Assembly (NCBI RefSeq): GCF_003205495.1
Contig: NZ_QJRX01000009.1
Coordinates: 124,001-188,000, forward strand
From: Aquipseudomonas alcaligenes
GTDB lineage: Bacteria; Pseudomonadota; Gammaproteobacteria; Pseudomonadales; Pseudomonadaceae
Length of the DNA: 64,000 nt
Direction of reading: 5' to 3'
Within the stretch, counting starts at the first letter, position 1; every line of letters begins with the position of its first letter. The translations under genes and the position numbers were made by a program. This document shows, piece by piece, positions 56,180-64,000 of the stretch. The notes beneath the pieces were generated by a model. The model saw only the letters and a list, made by a program, of their open reading frames with translations. It made no database searches and was not told the origin of the DNA.

Positions 56180-57499
56180 ATGCAAGTCAAACGCTTCTTC
56201 GCCGCCGATATGCGTACCGCCATGAAGCTGGTGCGTGACGAACTGGGCGCCGACGCCGCCATCATCGGCAACCGCCGCGTGGCCGGCGGCGTGGAGCTGA
56301 CCGCGGCGCTGGACTACCAGCCGGCCACCCCGGCGCGTACGCCCAACCCGGCGCTGGAGGCCGAGCTGCGCAAGACCCAGGCGAAGATCGCCAATGCCCA
56401 GGCCGAGCTGACCATCCGCGCGGTGGCCGACGAGCGCAAGGACCGCCAGCTGTTCGCCAACGAATCGCTGATCGCCCCCGAGCTGCCGGCCACTGCGGTC
56501 AAGGTGCAGCGCCCGGTGGCCGCTCCGCAGGCTGCCAGCAAGCCGGCCGCCGCCGCGGTCGACCAGCGCGCCCTGGATGCCATGCGCTTCGAGCTGCACG
56601 GTCTGCGTGAACTGATCGAGGTGCAGCTGGGCTCCATCGCCTGGGGCCAGCTGCAGAACCGCAAGCCGCAGCAGGCCAACCTGTGGCGTCGCCTGCAGCG
56701 CATGGGCCTGTCCGCCGAGCTGTCCAAGGCGCTGCTGGAGCGCGTGGCCAAGGTCGCCGATCCGCGCCAGGCCTGGCGCATGCTGCTGGCCCATCTGGCC
56801 CACGCGATCAAGACCCCGGCGGTCGAGCCGCTAGAGGAGGGCGGGGTGATCGCCCTGGTCGGCCCGGCCGGCATGGGCAAGACCACCACCCTGGCCAAGA
56901 TGGCCGCGCGCTACGTGCTGAAGTACGGCTCGCAGAGCATCGCCCTGGTCAGCATGGACAGCTTCCGTATCGGCGCCCAGGAGCAGATCAAGACCCTCGG
57001 CCGCATCCTCAACGTTTCCGTGACCCAGGTCGATCCGGGCCAGTCGCTGATCCAGGCCCTGGCACCGCTGGCGCGCAAGAAGGTGATCCTGATCGACACC
57101 GCCGGCCTGCCGGGCAACGACCCGGCCCTGCGCCTGCAGCTGGAGAGCCTGGCTGCGCGCGGCCTGAAGGCGAAGAACTATCTGGTGCTGGCTGCCACCA
57201 GCCAGGCTCAGGTGCTCAAGGCCGCCTATCACAGCTACAAGCAGTGCGGCCTGGCCGGCTGCATCCTGAGCAAGGTGGACGAGGCGGCCAACCTAGGTGA
57301 AGTTCTGGGGCTGGCCATCAGCCAGCATCTCCCGGTAGCCTATCTGGCTGACGGGCCGAAGATTCCGGACGATCTGCAGGTACCGCGCAGCCACCAGTTG
57401 GTGAGTCGCGCCGTGAGCCTGCAGACCGAGGAAGATCCGAGCGAGGAAGCCATGGCCGACATGTTTGCCGGCTTCTACCACCCGCGTCGCGCGGGGTAG
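56180..57499 (+). CDS. flhF: SRP-like GTPase FlhF, polar flagellum placement
   Basis: A 439-residue signal-recognition-particle-type GTPase that sets the polar site and number of flagella. The basic N-domain start (VKRFFAADMRTAMKLVRDE) is followed by an Ala/Pro-rich stretch, an N-domain helical bundle and the G domain with GPAGMGKT (228-235), SMDSFRIGAQEQIKTLGRIL, LIDTAGLPGNDPAL and LSKVDEAANLGEVLG. It acts with FleN, encoded next. GAGGG lies upstream of the ATG. Confidence 0.97.
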   Translation: MQVKRFFAADMRTAMKLVRDELGADAAIIGNRRVAGGVELTAALDYQPATPARTPNPALEAELRKTQAKIANAQAELTIRAVADERKDRQLFANESLIAPELPATAVKVQRPVAAPQAASKPAAAAVDQRALDAMRFELHGLRELIEVQLGSIAWGQLQNRKPQQANLWRRLQRMGLSAELSKALLERVAKVADPRQAWRMLLAHLAHAIKTPAVEPLEEGGVIALVGPAGMGKTTTLAKMAARYVLKYGSQSIALVSMDSFRIGAQEQIKTLGRILNVSVTQVDPGQSLIQALAPLARKKVILIDTAGLPGNDPALRLQLESLAARGLKAKNYLVLAATSQAQVLKAAYHSYKQCGLAGCILSKVDEAANLGEVLGLAISQHLPVAYLADGPKIPDDLQVPRSHQLVSRAVSLQTEEDPSEEAMADMFAGFYHPRRAG

Positions 57500-57540
57500 G
57501 GCAGGCGGTGGCGCGCAAGGCGTTCTAGTGTGTAGGAACA

Positions 57541-57561
57541 GGTCGGTGTAGTTGCCCGACC
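57541..57561 (+). repeat. Small hairpin in the flhF-fleN gap
   Basis: GGTCGG (57541-57546) and CCGACC (57556-57561) enclose a 9-base loop in the 97-base gap. It may modulate fleN expression relative to flhF; speculative. Confidence 0.35.
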
Positions 57562-57596
57562 AGCCCAGACCAGGCAAGACAAGGTAAGAGAAGAAC

Positions 57597-58430
57597 ATGG
57601 GTAGTATGCATCCCGTACAGGTGATCGCAGTCACTGGCGGCAAGGGCGGCGTCGGCAAGACCAACGTGTCGGTGAATCTGTCGCTGGCGCTGGCCGACCT
57701 CGGTCGCCGGGTCATGCTGATGGACGCCGACCTGGGCCTGGCCAACGTCGACGTACTGCTCGGCCTGACGCCCAAGCGCACCCTGGCCGATGTGATAAAC
57801 GGCGAGTGCGACCTCAAGGACGTGCTGCTGCAAGGGCCCGGCGGCATCCGCATCGTGCCCGCGGCATCCGGTACGCAGAGCATGGTGCAGCTGTCGCCGG
57901 TACAGCATGCCGGCCTGATCCAGGCCTTCAGCGACATCAGCGACAACCTTGATGTGCTGGTAATCGACACCGCCGCCGGCATCGGCGACGGCGTGGTCAG
58001 CTTCGTCCGTGCCGCCCAGGAGGTGCTGGTGGTGGTCTGCGACGAGCCGACCTCGATCACCGACGCCTACGCGCTGATCAAGCTGCTCAACCGCGATTAC
58101 GGCATGAACCGCTTCCGCGTCCTCGCCAACATGGCCCACAGCCCGCAGGAAGGGCGCAACCTCTTTGCTAAACTGACCAAGGTGACCGATCGCTTCCTCG
58201 ATGTGGCCTTGCAGTACGTGGGCGCCGTTCCCTACGACGAATCCGTCCGCAAGGCCGTGCAGAAACAGCGCGCGGTGTACGAAGCCTTCCCGCGCTCGAA
58301 ATGCGCACTGGCGTTCAAGGCGATTGCCCAGAAAGTCGACACCTGGCCGCTTCCGGCCAACCCGCGCGGCCATCTGGAGTTCTTCGTCGAGCGTCTGGTG
58401 CAGCAGCCGATCGCGGGGACGGCCGTATGA
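57597..58430 (+). CDS. fleN: MinD-like ATPase FleN (FlhG), flagellar number regulator
   Basis: A 277-residue ParA/MinD-family ATPase that antagonises FleQ and limits flagella to one or few. The deviant Walker A KGGVGKT (16-22), MLMDADLGLANVDVLLGL, LVIDTAAGIGDGVVSF and the Lys-rich C-terminal region are present. ATG 57597 is used; a second ATG three codons on is possible. The stop overlaps fliA by 4 bases. Confidence 0.97.
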   Translation: MGSMHPVQVIAVTGGKGGVGKTNVSVNLSLALADLGRRVMLMDADLGLANVDVLLGLTPKRTLADVINGECDLKDVLLQGPGGIRIVPAASGTQSMVQLSPVQHAGLIQAFSDISDNLDVLVIDTAAGIGDGVVSFVRAAQEVLVVVCDEPTSITDAYALIKLLNRDYGMNRFRVLANMAHSPQEGRNLFAKLTKVTDRFLDVALQYVGAVPYDESVRKAVQKQRAVYEAFPRSKCALAFKAIAQKVDTWPLPANPRGHLEFFVERLVQQPIAGTAV

Positions 58431-59170
58431 CAGCAGCCAGTGGACTTCGCATGTACAACAAGGCGCAAGCGCAGGATTCCCAGCACCAGCTGATCGAGCG
58501 ATACGCGCCGCTGGTCAAGCGCATCGCCTATCACCTGCTGGCGCGCCTGCCGGCCAGCGTGCAGGTCGACGATCTGATGCAGGCCGGCATGATCGGCCTG
58601 CTGGAAGCCTCAAAGAAATACGATGGCAGCAAGGGCGCCAGCTTCGAGACCTACGCCGGCATCCGCATTCGTGGCGCCATGCTCGACGAGGTGCGCAAGG
58701 GTGACTGGGCACCGCGCTCGGTGCACCGCAACAGCCGCATGGTCAGCGATGCCATCCGCGCAATCGAGGCCAGAACCGGTCGAGACGCTAAAGATCAAGA
58801 GGTTGCGGCCGAACTCCAATTGAGTCTCGAGGATTACTACGGCATCCTTGGCGACACTCAGGGGAGCCGCCTGTTCAGCTTCGACGACCTGATGCAGGAC
58901 GGCGAGCATGGCGGTTTGCTCGAGGATGCCAGTAGCCACAGTGGTCCCCTGCACGGCCTGGAAGACGAGCGTTTCCAGGCGGCGCTGGCCGATGCCATCG
59001 CCCATCTGCCGGAGCGCGAGCGGCTGGTGCTGGCGCTGTACTACGACGAAGAATTGAATTTGAAGGAAATCGGCGAAGTTCTGGGGGTCAGCGAGTCCCG
59101 GGTCAGTCAGTTGCACAGCCAGTGCGCCGCCCGTTTGCGCGCACGTCTGGGCGAGTGGCGGGCCAGCTGA
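58427..59170 (+). CDS. fliA: RNA polymerase sigma factor FliA (sigma-28)
   Basis: A 247-residue flagellar sigma factor. Region 2 (DDLMQAGMIGLLEASKKYDG, FETYAGIRIRGAMLDEVRKG), region 3 (RDAKDQEVAAELQLSLEDYY) and region 4 HTH (LNLKEIGEVLGVSESRVSQL) are complete. ATG 58427 overlaps the fleN stop (ATGA) and gives the known 247-residue length. It recognises the TAAAG-N14-GCCGATAC type promoters seen before flgM, fliC and the second fliS, and is held inactive by FlgM. Confidence 0.98.
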   Translation: MTAASGLRMYNKAQAQDSQHQLIERYAPLVKRIAYHLLARLPASVQVDDLMQAGMIGLLEASKKYDGSKGASFETYAGIRIRGAMLDEVRKGDWAPRSVHRNSRMVSDAIRAIEARTGRDAKDQEVAAELQLSLEDYYGILGDTQGSRLFSFDDLMQDGEHGGLLEDASSHSGPLHGLEDERFQAALADAIAHLPERERLVLALYYDEELNLKEIGEVLGVSESRVSQLHSQCAARLRARLGEWRAS

Positions 59171-59240
59171 CGAAGAGCCGGTTTCAAGATTTGCGACGTC
59201 CCGGGGTGCCGGTGGCGTTTAGGACTGTACGGAGGTCGAC

Positions 59241-59627
59241 TTGGACAAGAACATGAAAATCCTCATCGTTGACGATTTCTCGACGATGCGACGGATCATC
59301 AAGAACCTCCTGCGTGATTTGGGGTTCACCAACACGGCCGAGGCCGACGACGGCAATACGGCCCTGCCCATGCTGCAGAGCGGCAGTTTCGACTTCCTGG
59401 TGACCGACTGGAACATGCCCGGCATGACCGGTATCGACCTGCTGCGCGCGGTGCGCGCGGACGAGCGCCTGAAGAATCTGCCGGTGCTGATGGTGACCGC
59501 CGAGGCCAAGCGCGAACAGATCATCGAGGCCGCCCAGGCTGGCGTGAATGGCTATGTCGTCAAGCCGTTCACCGCCCAGGTGCTGAAGGAGAAGATCGAG
59601 AAGATCTTCGAACGGGTTAACGGCTGA
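59241..59627 (+). CDS. cheY: Chemotaxis response regulator CheY
   Basis: A single-domain receiver that, when phosphorylated by CheA, binds FliM and reverses the motor. It has acidic pair D11-D12, phosphoacceptor D56 in [10 protein letters not shown]86/A87 region VTAEAK and K108 in VVKPF. The TTG start at 59241 (128 residues) is favoured because GGAGG lies 5 bases upstream. ATG 59253 gives the usual 124-residue protein but has no ribosome site at proper spacing. cheZ follows after 19 bases. Confidence 0.96.
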   Translation: MDKNMKILIVDDFSTMRRIIKNLLRDLGFTNTAEADDGNTALPMLQSGSFDFLVTDWNMPGMTGIDLLRAVRADERLKNLPVLMVTAEAKREQIIEAAQAGVNGYVVKPFTAQVLKEKIEKIFERVNG

Positions 59628-59646
59628 TGATCGCCGCGAGGGCGCT

Positions 59647-60435
59647 ATGGCACACGATGATTCACACCTGGGCGAACTCGAATCGACCCTGAAGGCGCAT
59701 GCCACCCAACTCGTCGAGAGCCTGGAGAAGGGCCGTTTCGGCGAGGCGGTCAGCCTGATCCACGAGCTCAACAAGGCGCGCGACCACGGCCTGTATCAGG
59801 AAGTCGGCAAGCTCACCCGCGAACTGCACAACTCGATCGTCAACTTCCAGATCGACCCGCGCAATCCGCACGCGCAGGAGATCTCGCAGATCACCGACGC
59901 CACCGAGCGCTTGTCCTATGTGGTGCAGATGACCGAGAAAGCGGCCAACCGCACCATGGACCTGGTCGAGCAGAGCGCGCCGCTGGTCAACGACCTGGGC
60001 GACGAGGCACAGGCCCTGTCTGCCGACTGGGGCAAGTTCATGCGCCGCGAGATGGGCGCCGACGCTTTCCGCGACCTGGCCAAGCGCATCGAACTGTTCC
60101 TCGCTCGCAGCGAGCGTGACAGCCAGCGTCTGTCCGGCTACCTCAACGACATTCTCTTGGCCCAGGATTTCCAGGATCTCACCGGGCAGGTGATCAAGCG
60201 CGTGACCCAGCTGGTCACCGAAGTGGAGCGCGACCTGCTCAAGCTGATGCTGATGGCCAGCCATGTCGACCGCTTCGCCGGTATCGAGCATGACCTGGAG
60301 GCGCTGCGTGCCGAGCAAGAACAACAAAAAGAGCCTTCCAAGGGTGAAGGTCCGCAGATTCATGCCGATAAGCGTGATGACGTCGCGTCCAGCCAGGACG
60401 ATGTCGACGACCTGCTGTCCAGCCTTGGATTTTAG
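59647..60435 (+). CDS. cheZ: CheY-P phosphatase CheZ
   Basis: A 262-residue four-helix-bundle phosphatase that dephosphorylates CheY. The active-site segment DILLAQDFQDLTGQVIKRVT carries the catalytic Asp/Gln. The C-terminal CheY-binding peptide DDVDDLLSSLGF ends the protein. A Gln/Glu/Lys-rich linker joins the two. GCGAGG precedes the ATG. It lies between cheY and cheA. Confidence 0.97.
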   Translation: MAHDDSHLGELESTLKAHATQLVESLEKGRFGEAVSLIHELNKARDHGLYQEVGKLTRELHNSIVNFQIDPRNPHAQEISQITDATERLSYVVQMTEKAANRTMDLVEQSAPLVNDLGDEAQALSADWGKFMRREMGADAFRDLAKRIELFLARSERDSQRLSGYLNDILLAQDFQDLTGQVIKRVTQLVTEVERDLLKLMLMASHVDRFAGIEHDLEALRAEQEQQKEPSKGEGPQIHADKRDDVASSQDDVDDLLSSLGF

Positions 60436-60464
60436 GGCTCTAGAAGAGCCTTTGGAGCGCACCG

Positions 60465-62648
60465 ATGAGCTTCGACGCCGATGAAGAAATCCTCCAGGAC
60501 TTCCTGGTAGAGGCCGGCGAAATTCTTGAGCTGCTGTCCGAGCAACTGGTCGAGCTGGAGAGCCGGCCGGATGACATGGACCTGCTCAATGCCATCTTCC
60601 GTGGTTTCCACACGGTCAAGGGTGGCGCCGGCTTCCTCCAGCTCAATGAGCTGGTGGAGTGCTGTCACATCGCGGAGAACGTCTTCGACATCCTGCGCAA
60701 GGGTGAGCGGCGGGTCACCGCCGAGCTGATGGACGTGGTCCTGCAGGCGCTGGATGCGGTCAACGAAATGTTCAGTCAGGTGCGCGAACGCACCGAGCCG
60801 ACCCCGGCCACTCCCGAGCTGCTGGCCGCGCTGGCACGCCTGGCCGAACCGGAGAGCGCCGACGAGCAGGCTGCCGAGCCTGAGCCCGAGCCGGTGGCCG
60901 AAGCGGCACCCGGTGGCGATATCACCGACAGCGAGTTCGAGCAACTGCTCGATGCCATCGGCGACCAGCCGGCTGCCGAGACTCCCGCCGCAGGCGGTGG
61001 CGACGAGATCACCGATGACGAGTTCGAGGCGCTGCTCGACCAGCTGCACGGCAAGGGCAAGTTCGCCGGTGCGGCCGAAGAGGCCCCGGTAGCCAAAGCG
61101 GCGGCCCCGGCTGCTGCATCCGCTGCTGACGAGATCACCGACGACGAGTTCGAGGCACTGCTCGACCAGCTGCACGGCAAGGGCAAGTTCGCCGGCGCGG
61201 TGGAAGAGCCCCCCGCAGCCAAAGCGGCAGCTCCTGCTGCTCCGGCTGCGGCGAGCGGTGGCGACGAGATCACCGATGACGAGTTCGAGGCGCTGCTCGA
61301 CCAGTTGCATGGCAAGGGCAAGTTCGCCGGCGCCGTGGAAGAGGCGCCTGCAGTCAAAGCGGCGACCTCGACGCCTGCAGCCAAGAAGGTGGAGCCGGCT
61401 AAGCCCGTGGCTGCCAAACCCGCAGCCAAGTCCGAGCCCGCCAAACCGGCACCTGCCGCTGCGGCCGCCGCCCCCAGCGAGGCGGAAACCACGGTGCGCG
61501 TCGATACCGCACGCCTGGACGAGATCATGAACATGGTCGGCGAGCTGGTGCTGGTGCGTAACCGCCTGGTGCGCCTTGGCCTGAACAGCGGCGACGAGGC
61601 CATGGCCAAGGCCGTGTCCAACCTCGATGTGGTCACCGCGGACCTGCAGACCTCGGTCATGAAGACCCGCATGCAGCCGATCAAGAAGGTCTTCGGCCGC
61701 TTCCCGCGCCTGGTTCGCGACCTGGCGCGCAACCTGAAGAAAGAGATCAATCTGGAGCTGGTCGGCGAAGAAACCGACCTCGACAAGAACCTGGTCGAGG
61801 CCCTCGCCGACCCGCTGGTGCACCTGGTGCGCAACGCCGTCGACCATGGCATCGAGAGCCCCGAGGAACGCGAGGCCGCCGGCAAGGCGCGCGCTGGCCG
61901 CGTGGTGCTGTCGGCCGAGCAGGAGGGCGACCACATCCTGTTGTCGATCTCCGACGACGGCAAGGGCATGGACCCGGAGATCCTCCGCGCCAAGGCGGTG
62001 GAGAAGGGGCTGCTGGACAAGGACGCGGCCGATCGCCTGAGCGAGACCGAGTGCTACAACCTGATCTTCGCCCCGGGCTTTTCGACCAAGACCGAAATTT
62101 CCGACGTGTCCGGCCGCGGTGTCGGCATGGACGTGGTGAAGACCAAGATTTCCCAGCTCAACGGCATCATCAACGTGCACTCGGCCAAGGGCCAGGGCTC
62201 GAAGATCGTCATCAAGGTGCCGCTGACCCTGGCGATCATGCCGACCCTGATGGTGATGCTGGGCAACCAGGCCTTCGCTTTCCCGCTGGTCAACGTCAAC
62301 GAGATCTTCCACCTCGACCTGTCGCGCACCAACGTGGTGGACGGCCAGGAAGTGGTCATCGTGCGCGACAAGGCGCTGCCGCTGTTCTACCTCAAGCGCT
62401 GGCTGGTCAATGGCGCGGTCGACGAGGAACAGCGCGAGGGGCACGTGGTCATCCTCACCGTCGGCAGTCAGCGCATCGGCTTCGTGGTCGACCAGCTGGT
62501 GGGCCAGGAGGAGGTGGTGATCAAGCCGCTGGGCAAGATGCTGCAGGGCACCCCGGGCATGTCCGGCGCTACCATTACCGGTGACGGGCGCATCGCCCTG
62601 ATTCTCGACGTGCCGAGCATGCTCAAGCGCTACGCGCGTCGTATCTGA
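60465..62648 (+). CDS. cheA: Chemotaxis histidine kinase CheA
   Basis: A 727-residue kinase. P1/Hpt domain with H49 in FRGFHTVKGGAGFLQL. A long linker (about 150-340) contains four related acidic units, three near-identical (DEITDDEFEALLDQLHGKGK; starts near residues 180, 222 and 267) and one shorter. P3 dimerisation domain starts VRVDTARLDEIMNMVGELV; P4 ATPase has HLVRNAVDHGIESPEER, ISDDGKGMD and GRGVGMDVVKTKISQLNG; P5 CheW-like domain runs to the end. Phosphorylates CheY and CheB. The P1 and linker organisation differs from enteric CheA, which has a CheY-binding P2 here instead. Confidence 0.97.
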   Translation: MSFDADEEILQDFLVEAGEILELLSEQLVELESRPDDMDLLNAIFRGFHTVKGGAGFLQLNELVECCHIAENVFDILRKGERRVTAELMDVVLQALDAVNEMFSQVRERTEPTPATPELLAALARLAEPESADEQAAEPEPEPVAEAAPGGDITDSEFEQLLDAIGDQPAAETPAAGGGDEITDDEFEALLDQLHGKGKFAGAAEEAPVAKAAAPAAASAADEITDDEFEALLDQLHGKGKFAGAVEEPPAAKAAAPAAPAAASGGDEITDDEFEALLDQLHGKGKFAGAVEEAPAVKAATSTPAAKKVEPAKPVAAKPAAKSEPAKPAPAAAAAAPSEAETTVRVDTARLDEIMNMVGELVLVRNRLVRLGLNSGDEAMAKAVSNLDVVTADLQTSVMKTRMQPIKKVFGRFPRLVRDLARNLKKEINLELVGEETDLDKNLVEALADPLVHLVRNAVDHGIESPEEREAAGKARAGRVVLSAEQEGDHILLSISDDGKGMDPEILRAKAVEKGLLDKDAADRLSETECYNLIFAPGFSTKTEISDVSGRGVGMDVVKTKISQLNGIINVHSAKGQGSKIVIKVPLTLAIMPTLMVMLGNQAFAFPLVNVNEIFHLDLSRTNVVDGQEVVIVRDKALPLFYLKRWLVNGAVDEEQREGHVVILTVGSQRIGFVVDQLVGQEEVVIKPLGKMLQGTPGMSGATITGDGRIALILDVPSMLKRYARRI
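60996..61337 (+). repeat. Three tandem in-frame repeat units within cheA
   Basis: Units beginning GACGAGATCACC at 61002, 61128 and 61263 (126- and 135-base spacing) each encode DEITDDEFEALLDQLHGKGK followed by FAGA and an Ala/Pro/Lys-rich spacer. A divergent first unit (DITDSEFEQLLDAIGD) lies at about 60919. Frame is kept throughout, so it is protein-level repetition. Confidence 0.92.
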
Positions 62649-62687
62649 TCGTTCGCGGCTGGCTCGGCCAGTCGCTCTGGAGTGTTT

Positions 62688-63806
62688 ATGGCAGTCAAGG
62701 TCCTGGTGGTGGATGATTCCGGCTTTTTCCGCCGCCGGGTCTCGGAGATTCTCTCCGCCGACCCCAATATCCAGGTGGTTGGTACCGCCACCAACGGTCG
62801 CGAGGCCATCGATCAGGCGCTGGCGCTGAAGCCGGACGTGATCACCATGGACTACGAGATGCCGATGATGGATGGCATCACGGCAGTCAAGAACATCATG
62901 CAGCGCTGCCCGACCCCGGTACTGATGTTCTCCTCGCTGACTCACGAGGGCGCCCGCGTCACCCTCGATGCGCTGGATGCCGGCGCGGTGGACTACCTGC
63001 CGAAGAACTTCGAGGACATCTCGCGCAACCCCGAGAAGGTCAAGGCGCTGTTGTGCGAGAAAGTCCATACCATCGCCCGCAGCAACCGGCGTTACAGCAC
63101 TTTCAGCACTCCTGCGGCCAGCCCGGCGCCGGCTGCCGCGACCCAGGCAACAGCGCGTAGTAGCGCCACACCCGTCGCGGCCCCTGCCAGCCGGCCCAGC
63201 GCGGCACCGGCGACTCCGGCTCAGGGTGCGGCGCCAAAGCGCAAGTCCTACAGACTGGTGGCCATCGGTACTTCCACTGGTGGCCCGGTGGCCCTGCAGC
63301 GCGTACTGACCCAGCTGCCGGCCAATTTTCCGGCGCCCATCGTGCTCATCCAGCACATGCCGGCAGCCTTTACCAAGGCTTTCGCCGAGCGTCTGGATAA
63401 ACTGTGCCGGATCAGTGTGAAGGAAGCCGAGGATGGCGATGTGCTGCGTCCTGGCCTGGCCCTGCTGGCGCCCGGCGGCAAGCAGATGATGGTCGATCCG
63501 CGCGGTGCGGTGCGCATCCTGCCGGGTGATGAGCGTCTCAACTACAAACCCTGCGTCGACATCACCTTCGGTTCGGCGGCCAAGTCGTTCAGCGACAAGG
63601 TGCTGGCCGTGGTGCTCACCGGCATGGGTGCCGATGGCCGCGAGGGTGCGCGCCTGCTCAAGCAGAGCGGCAGCCAGGTATGGGCCCAGGACGAGGCCAG
63701 CTGCGTGATCTATGGCATGCCCATGGCGGTGGTCAAGGCCAACCTGGCCGACGCCGTGTACGGCCTCGACGAGATCGGCCGGCACCTGGCCGAGGCCTGC
63801 ATCTGA
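62688..63806 (+). CDS. cheB: Chemotaxis methylesterase/response regulator CheB
   Basis: A 372-residue receptor glutamate methylesterase/deamidase. Receiver domain (about 1-125: [17 protein letters not shown], phosphoacceptor Asp in [22 protein letters not shown]). An Ala/Pro/Thr-rich linker (about 135-185) follows. The esterase domain has the Ser in [13 protein letters not shown], the His in [18 protein letters not shown] and the Asp in [19 protein letters not shown] 62688 follows TGGAG; GTG 62682 is an unlikely alternative. motC overlaps its stop by one base. Confidence 0.97.
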   Translation: MAVKVLVVDDSGFFRRRVSEILSADPNIQVVGTATNGREAIDQALALKPDVITMDYEMPMMDGITAVKNIMQRCPTPVLMFSSLTHEGARVTLDALDAGAVDYLPKNFEDISRNPEKVKALLCEKVHTIARSNRRYSTFSTPAASPAPAAATQATARSSATPVAAPASRPSAAPATPAQGAAPKRKSYRLVAIGTSTGGPVALQRVLTQLPANFPAPIVLIQHMPAAFTKAFAERLDKLCRISVKEAEDGDVLRPGLALLAPGGKQMMVDPRGAVRILPGDERLNYKPCVDITFGSAAKSFSDKVLAVVLTGMGADGREGARLLKQSGSQVWAQDEASCVIYGMPMAVVKANLADAVYGLDEIGRHLAEACI

Positions 63807-64000
63807 TGGATGTACTCAGCCTCATCGGCGTCATCCTCGCCTTCGTCGCCATCATCGGCGGCAACTACCTGGAGGGCGGGCATGCCGGCGCGTTGATCAA
63901 CGGCCCCGCGGCGCTGATCGTGATCGGCGGAACCCTGGGCGCGGCCTTCATCCAGGCGCCGATGGCGGTTTTCAAGCGCGCGCTGGCGATCCTGCGCTGG
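63806..64000 (+). CDS. motC: Flagellar stator protein MotC (MotA-like), 5' part
   Basis: The first 65 residues of a MotA/ExbB-family stator subunit: LSLIGVILAFVAIIGGNYLE (first membrane helix), GHAGALINGPAALIVIGGTL (second helix) and AAFIQAPMAVFKRALAI. Its place directly after cheB identifies the MotC of the Pseudomonas MotCD stator rather than MotA. The gene continues past the right edge; motD would be expected next. TGATG start-stop overlap with cheB suggests coupled translation. Confidence 0.93.
   Translation, partial: MDVLSLIGVILAFVAIIGGNYLEGGHAGALINGPAALIVIGGTLGAAFIQAPMAVFKRALAILRW

Noticed and set aside
60919..61337. cheA repeats considered as assembly or frameshift error
   Set aside because: Units have different spacing and diverged spacers and all keep frame, so they are genuine.
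60432..63785. A 1117-codon open frame on the minus strand across cheA and cheB
   Set aside because: Frame is open only because of the high GC at third positions of the real genes. Its protein is low-complexity His/Gln/Arg/Leu sequence, and both sense genes are unmistakable.

Overview
The window is a GC-rich Gammaproteobacterial segment whose content and gene order match Pseudomonas (broad sense). FleQ, FleS/FleR, FleN, the HsbA-HsbR-HptB phosphorelay, tandem flagellin chaperones, and sigma-54 plus FliA (sigma-28) promoters are all characteristic of that genus. Apart from about 4 kb at the left edge it is one continuous flagellar and chemotaxis locus of about 60 kb. In P. aeruginosa the same genes are split over several loci, so the layout is closer to the fluorescens, mendocina, alcaligenes or stutzeri type lineages. 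The species cannot be fixed from the sequence alone.

Left edge (1-3760): a truncated CPA2-type cation/proton antiporter on the minus strand, a DUF5610-like protein, a small glutaredoxin-like protein and a glutamine-synthetase-family (gamma-glutamylpolyamine synthetase-like) enzyme. Then a minus-strand flagellar group, flgA and flgM-flgN-flgZ (FlgZ is a PilZ brake of the YcgR type), stands divergent to cheV-cheR.

Middle (8.4-20 kb): flgBCDE and flgFGHIJKL, each group behind a near-perfect sigma-54 promoter, encode rod, hook, rings and junction proteins. Between flgL and fliC lies a sugar and glycosylation island (20.2-28.75 kb): a TPR/SEC-C/GT41 glycosyltransferase, CDP-glucose enzymes RfbF and RfbG, a 3,5-epimerase-like protein, a C-methyltransferase, an acyltransferase, a reductase and a CmcI-type methyltransferase-fold protein. 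Its position suggests flagellin glycosylation, and its content suggests a CDP-linked, C-methylated 6-deoxysugar. This is the least standard and most interesting part of the window.

Next come fliC (behind a FliA promoter), flaG, fliD, two fliS paralogues (the second with its own FliA-type promoter), fliT and the master regulator fleQ. They are followed by fleSR, fliEFGHIJ, hsbA-hsbR-hptB, fliK, fliLMNOPQR-flhB, flhA-flhF-fleN-fliA, cheYZAB and the beginning of motC at the right edge. The regulatory circuit is visible in the promoters. FleQ-type sigma-54 promoters precede flgA, fliD (degenerate), fleSR, fliE, fliL and flhA; FleR-type sigma-54 promoters precede flgB, flgF and probably fliK; FliA promoters precede flgMN, fliC and fliS2. 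No tRNA, rRNA, CRISPR array, insertion sequence or prophage was seen. No gap between genes exceeds about 270 bases.
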